The translations under genes were made by a program, and so were the position numbers. Below the pieces are notes generated by a model, which was not told where the DNA came from, did not search any database, and saw only the letters and a program-made list of their open reading frames with translations. Below are positions 55,587 through 64,000 of a stretch of 64,000 bases of DNA, piece by piece (the stretch's first letter is position 1; each line of letters starts with the position of its first letter). This DNA is from Diplodia intermedia (lineage: Eukaryota > Ascomycota > Dothideomycetes > Botryosphaeriales > Botryosphaeriaceae). The stretch is taken from positions 124,001 through 188,000 of the forward strand of contig JAKEKT010000005.1 of NCBI GenBank assembly GCA_021495925.1, written 5' to 3'.

Positions 55587-57552
55587 TCACAATGTGATGT
55601 CATTGAGCACGTCGACGACCAGGCGCATGTATGCCTGTTGAACCATGGCGCCGATGACTGGATCGGCTTCATCAGCATCCGACTTGATGCTGAACCCGTC
55701 AAGGCCTCCAACACAAGTGCGGAGCGCATCACAGTACCGCTTTCCCATCGCTGCCTGGACGTGAGCCAGCTGCTTGCTTCCTTCATCAAGCATGCTGTGT
55801 CGGATCCGGTCCACTGTGGCGCGATTCACAACGAGCTTTCTATTGATTTCGAATATCTCGAACACGGGCTTCCAGTACGCGATCTCCAAAAGGATGATGC
55901 CAAGGCTGTAGAGATCGAAAGTCTTTCCGAATACACGTCGCTTCTCCTCGATGTAGTCTGGGTGGCAGTACATCAACGTCCAGTCCGGTTCCTTTGAGGG
56001 CATCGTCATCGTCACCCCTTCATCAGGTCTGGATGATTCAAACCCGGAGATGTATGGAGCAGTCAAGTCAGATTCGCCTCTCTCTGTGAAAAGAAGCACG
56101 TTGACACTGTTCAGTCTCTTGTGTAGCCATTTCACTGCATGAAGGCAGAACACTGTCGCAACAAGCTTGCGGGCCATGGCGAATCTGCTGTCCAGGGATG
56201 GTGTCTTTCGGCTCTTGAGGGACAGCTCGTCGAACAGAGTCTTCAATCCTGCATTTTCGGACGAATGGGGCAAGTCGTAGATGAAGCCGAACCTCGACTC
56301 TCCCTTGTCTTGGACGAAACCGCGGCAGTGCGGAACTTGAAACCCGGCAGGCTTTGCGTCGTCGTGGAGCAGCTGTGCGAGCCGTCGAACACACATCCAA
56401 ACTTCCGGCTTGGCATCGAAATGGAAGGAATTGGAATCATCCGGGTCTGGAAAGTGCGCCGCCTCGTACGGTCTCCACTCAACCCAGACGCGTTCACCAT
56501 TGAAGACCGTGATTGCCCGGTTCGCAAACAAGTCTGTTTCCCCGTTCCCGTTTATGTTGATCAGGTTGGACGGCTGTTCAGACTTGAGAAGGAGAGGACT
56601 CTCTTCGCCATCCCAAGAGTCCTCGTTGGTCTGCGCGAACCGGGCACTGAAGGCAGCCAGACTTTCCAACAGAGTCTGTCGCTGCCTGTTCGAGGTGATG
56701 AAACTTGCTCGAGACTCGCTTGCAGCAAACGTGCTGCTGTCTGAGAAGAACGATGCTGAAGTGGATGACTCGGAGGTAGCAGATCCCGTGTCGTCTTGAA
56801 CGGACTCGAACGCTGGGCCGTTCGGCAGTAGCTGGAGTAGCGTTAGGCGGATTTCGTGGATATCCTGGAGGATGATGTCCAACTTTTGGCCTTCGGCAGT
56901 ATTATAGAGGTATCCAGTGAGTTTGCGGAGCTTCTTGAGCCCCGCTTCCAGTTTCGGTTTGTCGGTGCCCACTGCCCAGCGAATACGCCTCGGATCGTTG
57001 GAAACGTCACGAATGCCGTGGGCAATTCGCAGAGCTCGTCGAACAAGCCTTGAGTGCTTCTCTTGTTCAGTAGCTTGATTCGGGCTGTTGATGATATCGT
57101 CATACTTCTTCACCCAGGAGTTCTCAGCTTGGTCATTCCTTGGTTTGTCTGAGGCGTGCTGGTTGGGCAGAGCAGCTTCCGGGAAGCGAAGCGCTCTTTC
57201 GTGCATTTCGCGCAACACGGTTTGGATCTCACTTAGGACGGCCAGGATGACACCGAAATGGGTCTTAACACTTCGATCGAAGCCTTCGTACCCGCCGTCT
57301 GTCGTGAGTTTTGCCATTTCACCCCATGTTCGCAGCCGCTCATATTCCATCATCAGGCCCGTCTGGATGGACTTGCATTCAGACGGCATGTTGACTGCCG
57401 ACTCAAAGTAGGCGTATCCTGTCATCCATTTAGCTGATGGAAGAATCTGCCGCCAACAGACGTAGCAAACCTTGCTTCACCCCATCCCACACCTGAATCA
57501 TCAGGGATGTGGCACCAAGACTAAGCCCTGCAACGGATAGTGGATCGGTCAT
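55587..57552 (-). CDS. HeLo-domain (prion-inhibition and propagation) protein with C-terminal pseudokinase domain
   Basis: Exons 57471-57552 and 55587-57418 (1914 nt, 637 aa); the 52-nt intron has a weak GTTTGC donor but a good AGCTAAAT branch and correct phase. The N-terminus MTDPLSVAGLSLGATSLMIQ, then AVNMPSECKSIQTGLMMEYERLRTW, matches the HeLo helical bundle, a membrane-active cell-death domain in HET-S and related fungal proteins. A Ser-rich linker (about residues 240-300) leads to a kinase-like C-terminus. There the HRD motif reads HKRLNSVN (from His460) and the DFG reads GFE (486-488), so key catalytic Asp residues are missing and it is probably inactive. The layout resembles other Pezizomycotina HeLo-pseudokinase proteins. 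It is divergent from an active-looking kinase gene. Confidence 0.83.
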
Positions 57553-58110
57553 CGTTTCTGCGGACTCTGGTAGCAATGAGGAAAGGACATGAAGTTGTTG
57601 AAGGCAATTTGTAAGAAGGTGATTTTGGCTCAAAAACATGTGAGGGCAAACACAGCCCCGCCTCGAGCTGCTCGAGTAACAAGGCTGTATGCATGTTGTG
57701 GTTGTACATACATGTTCCAGCCTCGCGCTAAAGTATGTTGCCTACCCTACCACAGACGTAGGCGCATGCGCGTCTGCGCAAATCTGAAGGTAGCCCATCC
57801 ACACCTCTTTCCGTCTGACCACTTGCCTCTAAAACCATCGACTCCGCCCTTTTCCGGAACCTGCTGAGCCCCCCGATGCAGCATGCAGCGACGGTGTGTG
57901 GTTCAGCCTCGCCGATCCACTACCTACACAGCCCGTGTAAGCCCCAACTCTCGCCCTCGCGGCTCTAATGCTTAGTATATTTCTCAGCCTGACACTGGCC
58001 CCCGCGGGAGCTGCCGCTCACACCTTGTCAGGCAGACGTTGCTTTTATGTGCCAGTTTCGAGCGTCGCCCCTGACCCCATTTGTGCACGGCCAAAGTTGC
58101 CTCACAAGGC
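57553..58110. promoter_or_regulatory. Divergent promoter of the HeLo-pseudokinase and kinase genes
   Basis: 558 bp separate the two start codons. It suggests co-regulation of the pair. No specific site is assigned. Confidence 0.5.
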
Positions 58111-60725
58111 ATGAACAGGCAAAAAACGATTTCCAAAATGACTTCTTCCGACTTCAGCAGCTATCAAAGCCAATCTTTGCCTACCTTTCCTGGCCTGAAA
58201 GCGCGCAATGTCAACGGATCATACCAGTTTGTCAATGAATCGGAGGGCACCAGCGAGGAGCGACAACCAAGAAAAACTGGAAGCGGACACGAGAAAACGT
58301 CGCGAATGTCGCTGCTGGAGTATGTCACCAATAGGCAGTCGCCACAATGGCACCAAGAGTGGTTCGGTGACTTGCTTTTGAACCATCTCGTCATCAGGAG
58401 CTCGTCGACGACCAACAAACCCATTCGAGAAGGTGATTGGATTGAACGATACAACACCAGGTGTGATATCATGGCTGCGAAGCACCGCGACAGAAACAAC
58501 TTCCCCGATGACTGGATTGCGGTCAAGATAATCCGGCTGCGTGGCACCGAGAAGAAAAACAACGAAGCCAAGCAGAGGTTCATGGAGGAAATCCGGAACA
58601 TGCAGCGACTGTCAGCCATGCGGCACCATCACATCATCTCTTTCATCGGCTCCTACGAGAGTGGTCAAGAGATGGGTATTGCCATGTTTCCTGTTGCGAA
58701 GTACAGCCTCAAACTTTTGCTCAGGAACGTCTCGGACGACAACTGGGAGAAGAGGGACAGGAACAATGACTTCTCCGAGCATCATCATACCTGGGCCCTG
58801 CTGCGATATTTCCTCTGCCTCTCCAGCGCCGTCGCGTGGCTTCATCTCAACAACGTGAAGCACAAGGACATCAAGCCGGCCAACATCCTTATTGACTGCA
58901 AGCAGTCAATCATCTTGGCCGACTTCGGACTCTCCAGGATCTACGAGAGCAAGGAAGAAGCGGGCATCTCTGGCGGACAGACCGAATACACTCTGACCTA
59001 CGCCCCTCCTGAGGCCATTGATGAGACCGAGCGGAGTTTCTCAACCGACTTGTTCTCTCTGGCCTGCGTCTTTCTTGAGATGATCACTGTCATTTGCGGC
59101 AAGACGACCATGGCCCTCACAGACCAACTGAAGTACCGCACCAGCCCACACAATGAACGCTCAAAATGCTACGCGTCCTCTTCCGAAGTAATATGGGCGT
59201 GGACGGAGGATTTGAGGGCCAAGGAGAAAAAGGTCCATCTCGCTGCCCGAAAACTCCTGACGGAAGGACTGGACAGGGTAAACGTAATGATTTCGAAGGA
59301 ACCAAGTGCACGAGGTGAGGCAAAGGAAGCACACGAGTGCTTCAAAGGTGTCTTGGAAAGTGCATATGCCGTTCTGGGGGATTCCAGGCTTACCTGCGAG
59401 CGTTGTGCGAACGTTGAGGTAAGTAATAGCTTTGCGACAGGTATGCACAACATTCTGACTGTTTGATCACCTTCTAGAACGTGCTCCTCTCAGACAGCGA
59501 GCCAGTGCAGCTTCCGACAGTGCTTGAAAACCATGTCCAGTCAAGCCATCAGCAAACGCACGCCGCGCATAGCACAACACATTCGACGTCAGCAATCATT
59601 GTATCAGAACTCATCGCCACGCCACTTGACACGCCAACCCTTGAGCCAACACGCAAGAAGGATGCATTCTTCGAAGAGCCGCTTACATGGCCGGTGGTTC
59701 CAGGAGCAGAGATGGGCGATCGGGAAAGGGCTGAGCCAGCTGCCGCCGTGACCGACGTAGAAAAACGGAAGAGCACGCCCGAAATACCCAACGCAAGCAC
59801 CCCGTCGAGCACAGCGGGGCACCATACCAGCGTCTCTGAGCGCACCACCATGTTCAATTCATCGCCGAACCTGAGCACACAACCATCAAACACTTCGATG
59901 AAAGGCAACATTTCCGATCATGCACCACAACAACAAAAGCGACTCCGTTGTGTGATACGAAAAGACGGAAAGTTCTACCGTTCCACAAGGCTATTCAACG
60001 ATCTACCAGGCCAGAAGATAATCATATGGAATACACAGAATAACAAGAAAAGGGTAGAGGACAAGGACCACCCATTGGACTGTGAGTTCTCAATCTCTCC
60101 CTCGAAAAGTAACTAAATCTGACCTCCTTTGCTACCTACAGACACGCGTGGAGTTTTGTTTGTCTGGGACTGGAGCAAAAGAGAAACCGTTCAGATCGAA
60201 CACTTACACGACAAATCTCTAAATTTGCTCAGGCTGCTGAATTACAGGATTCTTCGTTGTTTTCCTGGAAAATTGAAGCTGCTCTTTATTGTTTCAGAGG
60301 GTTCGGAAGAGGGATACAGGCGATACCCTTTGGAAGGTGGAACAATCCAAAGCCCCTAGAGCTTTCGGGGTGGCGAAGGAAGACCTCGTTCTCCGGCGCG
60401 TGCTGAGCCATGCTAACGCGACACCAGCCGCACAAGGCAAATATTGGGCATGTGTAATTATGACACGCAATAATGCGCGGCCGCGCTTCAGGCTGCGCCT
60501 CCCGCAGGCGTACTCGAAGCAAGGCTGGATGCGGCTAAGATTTTCGGCTACCGTGCAACCAACAAGGCTGAATTCAGACATTTGGCCAATGAGTGTGGAG
60601 TGGCTATGCAAGGCTGGACCCTTATGTCTCACAAGGGTGTGACTGATCTCCCGACTGTAAATGTCATTCGGCCGATGCCGTTTGCCCCGTCTGACCCTCG
60701 AGTGAATCCGGCGTTCCACGGCTGA
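58111..60725 (+). CDS. Serine/threonine protein kinase with a C-terminal unknown domain
   Basis: Preferred model: exons 58111-59418, 59478-60081, 60320-60451 and 60508-60725 (2262 nt, 753 aa). The kinase domain has the ATP Lys in DDWIAVKII (about Lys139), HKDIKPANIL (Asp253, Asn258), DFGLSR (Asp271) and YAPPEA, so it should be active. A normal glycine-rich loop is not visible before the Lys. After a Ser/Thr/Pro-rich linker comes a C-terminal domain ending in KIFGYRATNKAEFRHLANEC and RPMPFAPSDPRVNPAFHG, which I do not recognise. The splicing of 60082-60319 is uncertain: a 218-nt alternative frame (60142-60359) would give a shorter 709-aa protein and lose that domain. ATG 58138 (MTSSDFSS) is an alternative start. 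Confidence 0.75.
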
Positions 60726-61033
60726 GTCTGAGCTGTTGCCTTGAGGCAATCCAGGCATTCCGGATAGGGTGCACCTGAGCACCCCAACAGGGGTGCACAT
60801 GAGGCGTGTGTTGCCGGTAGCTGCTTGCGGCGTCGGGGGCTGACACAGCCTTGATAGGGTGATGCACTCTGTCGATTCTATTTCTCCGCCATGGACGCCC
60901 GCTATCCGTCCTACGTCCTTTCGACATTCGTCAGATATTGTCTTCAAGAACTATTGATTTGGTTACCAACAATTCAATCTTCACGTTTGATTCTGGGAAG
61001 GAACCATTGCCCATCCTCTCTGTACACACTATT
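60726..61033. other. Intergenic region / uncertain 5' end of the next gene
   Basis: About 300 bp. A frame with ATG at 60862 (MHSVDSISPPW...) stops after about 30 codons and might be a first exon of the patatin-like gene through an unclear intron. I do not call it. Confidence 0.4.
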
Positions 61034-62646
61034 ATGGGAAGGACGAATACGAACTCTACCGTGCAATCCTATGGAAGTGCCGGATCCAACGCCAGCTCGG
61101 GATCGAATAAGTCGAGGAAAAGCCTGCGGAGTGTCCTTTCTCGGATCACTTCAAACAAGAGCGAACGAACAGTACGCATAGCTAAGGAACAAAGGGACAA
61201 GAAGTCGGCCACAGTCACGGAAGATGAGCACAAGGTCCAAGAGGAAGACAACGCCAAGGATCTACTCCAAGATGAAAAGGATGCGTGGGAGCACCACACA
61301 GTGCTCTTGCTCGGTAAGCGTAGACGAATCGTCGAGAGAAAACGAACGCTAACGTAATATGCCAGGTGGACGACAGTCAGATCCAGTGACCCAACTGTCC
61401 GTTCTCAAGGCTCTCATGTCTGAGATAAAGAGACTCGAGATGCGGAACAACGCAAATTCAAGCTTTGACTCACCTCTGATACTTTGTGGAAGATCACAAA
61501 GGAAAGAGAAGCCAGAGAGCTTGCCTGGCGCAGCACCCAACCAAACGAACGAAAGTGAAGATGCGTGCTACTTACCTTGCCATTATTTTGATTTCGCAGG
61601 TGGTGCTTCCACAGGAGGGTAAGTTGTATAGCTGTGAACAAAGGCGGCCAGAGACTGACCAAGCAACAGACTTATCGCAATTCTCCTGGGACGTCTGAGA
61701 ATGACTGTGGATGAAGCGATTGTGGCGTATGAGGACTTGATTCCGATCCAGCAAAAACAGAACCTCCCCGTAAAGCGAAGAGCTCCGCACAGCGAGGAAG
61801 ACTTCAGATCGCGCCTCGACACGGCTGTCAAACGACCAATGACACGGCTCCCGGGCACCATGGTCAAGGACGCACCCATTTCCACCAAGCTCGCTTCTAG
61901 CCCGTATATGTGCAGAACGTAAGTGCATCAATTTGGGAAATGTTGGACATCCACTGACCCATTCACCAAGGTTCTTGAGGAACGATGCTGGCAGCAAAAT
62001 AGACCTCAGCACCTGCAACTCAGATGATAGACGCGAGGAAGAAATCATTGATGCGGCGTGCGAGATGATCATTCAGCCAAAGAAAACCTGGGTGCTCCGG
62101 AGTCTGCACAGGGAGCTGTCTTTGAGAGGAGGAAAGGCCGTTCCCAAGCACAGGGAAACACGACCCCGGAAAGCCAAATCGCCAAAGTCGGATTTTCTGA
62201 TGAGCATCAGCCGCATGTCCCCCAAGAGAGAGGATACCGGTCAAGTAGCCGAGACGCACTCGCTCGAAAGGTTCTCCAGGAACGACATGCCGAACTTCAT
62301 GCAAGGCATCGACTTTGACTTCGGGGCTGACATTCTCTCTTTGCTGGAGAAAAATGAATCAACCGATCCGGATGCGGCAAGATGGTTGAAGCAAGTCAAG
62401 AAATGTGCGAAATACCTGGTGGAGAAGCGACAACGGCGAGCACAAACTGCGAACTGGGAAAGGTTCGCGCTGGGCACTGACTACAGATGCGGGTACTGTG
62501 CGGCGAAGGGCCGGGATAAGACGTATGACCAGTATCTGCTCATCGAGCATCTCCAGAAAGAGCATCGGGCGCCGCCATCGGACGACGATCGCTTTGACAC
62601 GTATTGCGAGATCCTGAGGCATTTCCGGACGGTGGCAGTTGCGTAG
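61034..62646 (+). CDS. Degenerate patatin-like protein with C-terminal CCHH zinc finger
   Basis: Exons 61034-61313, 61366-61618, 61670-61918 and 61971-62646 (1458 nt, 485 aa), all with standard donors and CTRAC branch sites; the 5' end is uncertain. After a basic/acidic N-terminus the patatin pattern is recognisable: VLLLGGRQSDPVTQLSVLK in the place of the DGGGxRG oxyanion loop, and YFDFAGGASTGGLIAILL with the GxSxG nucleophile (Ser175), then GRLRMTVDEAIVAYEDL. The oxyanion loop has lost its Asp-Gly-Gly-Gly-x-Arg pattern, and no catalytic DG(A/G) Asp was found later, so lipase activity is doubtful. The C-terminus has Cys434/Cys437 and His454/His459, spaced as a zinc finger. In other fungi patatin domains act in NLR-type immune receptors; here no NLR is attached. 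Confidence 0.7.
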
Positions 62647-62841
62647 CAGTTTGTTTGGTGCGGCTACGTAGTTGAATGATAAAATTGTGACACGGAGACA
62701 AATACGTAAGTGTTCCAAAGAATCGGCCCAGGGGAAGCATAAGTTGTCGAATGGATTTACGTATCTGGACGTGCCTGCAACTCGTGCAAAACAGTTCAAC
62801 TCAAATATACGAGAACAACTTTCCGTGTGCACCAAGGTGGG
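62647..62841. other. Convergent intergenic region
   Basis: 195 bp between the 3' ends of the patatin-like gene and the sirtuin. It holds only 3' flanks. Confidence 0.5.
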
Positions 62842-63922
62842 TTAAGCCTCTGGCACTACGCCGATGACTTCCTTTAGGACTTCAGGCACGTTTCGACTCG
62901 CATCACCTCTGAAAAACCAATCGCATTCCTTGAGGTTCGATGCTGCCCCCTCTTCCTCGGATTCTTCCATGTTGAAGACGGCAACCCTCGCACCCTGGAC
63001 TCTCGCGGAATGGATGTAGCCGGCGGCGGGGTACACGACAGCAGTGGTTCCAACAACCAGCATCAGATCAATGGGGCCTTTGTCCATCCATTCATGAATA
63101 CGATCGACCGAGGATCGTGCCAAAGACTCGCCAAACCACACGACGCCCGGGCGTAGGAGCGACGAGCACAGTGGGCAATGCGGCAGATCCTCAACGGCGA
63201 CATCCTTCAGCGGTATCTTCGGATCGGAGACGTCGACGTCGTCTGGCAATTGAAGAGCGGGGACGATGGGGTCCGTGAAGTTGTCCTTGTCGAAGTAAGA
63301 GCACTTGTCGCTCGAGCATTTGATGTCGAACAGCGAGCCGTGAACGAGCTGGATGTTTTCGGCCGGGTGATTGGCGCGTTGAGATAAGCCTGGGGGACAT
63401 TACTCGTTAGCTCACTCAGGTCCACCATGGCGTGGGGGCTGGAGGAGGAATGTAAGCACCATCGATATTCTGGCTAACAGCAAGATAGTCGGGCCTTGTT
63501 TTGGCGAGCTTGGCCAGCGCCACATGGGCTCTGTTTGGCTCCGCCTTCAACGCCGCATGCCGCCGGAAGCTATAGAATTGCCATACGAGAGAGGGGTCGT
63601 CGAAGAAGGCGGCAGGCGTGGCCAGGGTCGTGGCATCATATTCCCTCCAGAAGCCGCCAGCACCGCGGAAAGTGGGCACGCCCGAGGCTGCTGACAGGCC
63701 GGCACCGAACAGGGCCATGATGCGGGTGGAGGAGTTTAGATGATTGCAAAAAGAGACATAGTCTTCCAGCGGGATGTCGACCGAGGCCGAAGGCAGGGTT
63801 CCGGTGCGTACCTTGCGCTTCTGCTGCTTGATGTAGAATTTCGAGAGCTCCTTCTTGAAGTTGGAAGGCAGTTTGGGCGGCGCCGGTGACGATGGCTGTC
63901 GAGTGGACTCGGAGTTCTCCAT
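62842..63922 (-). CDS. NAD-dependent protein deacylase, sirtuin class III (SIRT5-like)
   Basis: Exons 63460-63922 and 62842-63389 (1011 nt, 336 aa). The intron (63390-63459) has a GTGCTT donor and joins QNIDG to LSQRANHP. Sirtuin motifs are GAGLSAASGVPTFRG (NAD binding), QNIDG, the catalytic His in QLVHGS (about His171), two Cys pairs for structural zinc (KCSSDKC and HCPLC) and VVGTTAVVYPAAG. The FYSFRR segment carries Tyr117 and Arg120 at the spacing of human SIRT5 Tyr102/Arg105, which bind the acidic acyl group, so desuccinylase or demalonylase activity is plausible. No strong mitochondrial presequence is evident (MENSESTRQ). The last 78 bases of the window are its upstream region. Confidence 0.9.
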
Positions 63923-64000
63923 TTCGCAGAAGTGCAGGTCAAGGATTATCGCAGGGGTGAAATTGGGCGTTGAAAAGCAAACAGCGGTTGCTTATGAAGT

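Noticed and set aside
60142..60359. Alternative terminal exon of the kinase gene (TRGVLFVWDWSKRE...)
   Set aside because: Phase-compatible, but its tail looks non-coding and it would exclude the better-supported exons at 60320-60725. Kept only as an alternative model.
60294..60947. 217-aa minus-strand frame
   Set aside because: Antisense to the C-terminal exons of the kinase, which read as normal protein in the plus direction; no motif.

Overview
The window is nuclear DNA of a filamentous ascomycete (Pezizomycotina; Dothideomycetes is my best guess, but that is inference). The signs are monocistronic genes on both strands, short spliceosomal introns (mostly 48-70 nt) with GTRNGT-type donors and CTRAC/CTAAC branch sites, Zn2Cys6 transcription factors, MFS permeases and a HeLo-domain protein. 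No rRNA, complete tRNA, CRISPR or bacterial-style operon is visible. Coordinates given for spliced genes are the whole span; exon limits are in the evidence text and were checked by phase arithmetic.

Layout. 0-8.7 kb: 3' part of a Zn2Cys6-type regulator, a UCH-type deubiquitinase homologue, the FACT subunit POB3 and a complete Zn2Cys6 regulator. 8.7-16.5 kb: a gene-poor stretch around one small gene for a protein with a C-terminal four-cysteine motif. 16.5-26.4 kb: retromer sorting nexin VPS5 converging on separase (ESP1), with a MITE-like inverted-repeat element between them. 26.6-43.3 kb: an accessory-looking run (methyltransferase, FAD monooxygenase, F-box-like protein, SDR, zinc-type MDR oxidoreductase, sugar transporter, about 3 kb without a gene, aminoglycoside-phosphotransferase-fold protein). 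44-51.1 kb: kinetochore CENP-L/Fta1-like protein, mitochondrial NAD-isocitrate dehydrogenase subunit 2, and exocyst SEC5 divergent from it. 51.5-55.0 kb: an M20 amidohydrolase and a Dal5-type permease sharing one promoter. 55.6-62.6 kb: a HeLo-domain pseudokinase divergent from a protein kinase, followed by a degenerate patatin-like protein with a zinc finger. 62.8-63.9 kb: a SIRT5-class sirtuin.

The most interesting parts are the HeLo-pseudokinase / kinase / pseudo-patatin neighbourhood, which looks like a fungal cell-death or non-self-recognition type locus built largely of pseudoenzymes, and a UCH homologue that keeps the catalytic Cys and Gln but has Ala at both the His and Asp positions. 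Other points: a POB3 start codon apparently split by an intron, a ~206-bp MITE-like element with RIP-like transitions between its arms, and an 8-unit 10-bp minisatellite beside a tRNA-like box A.
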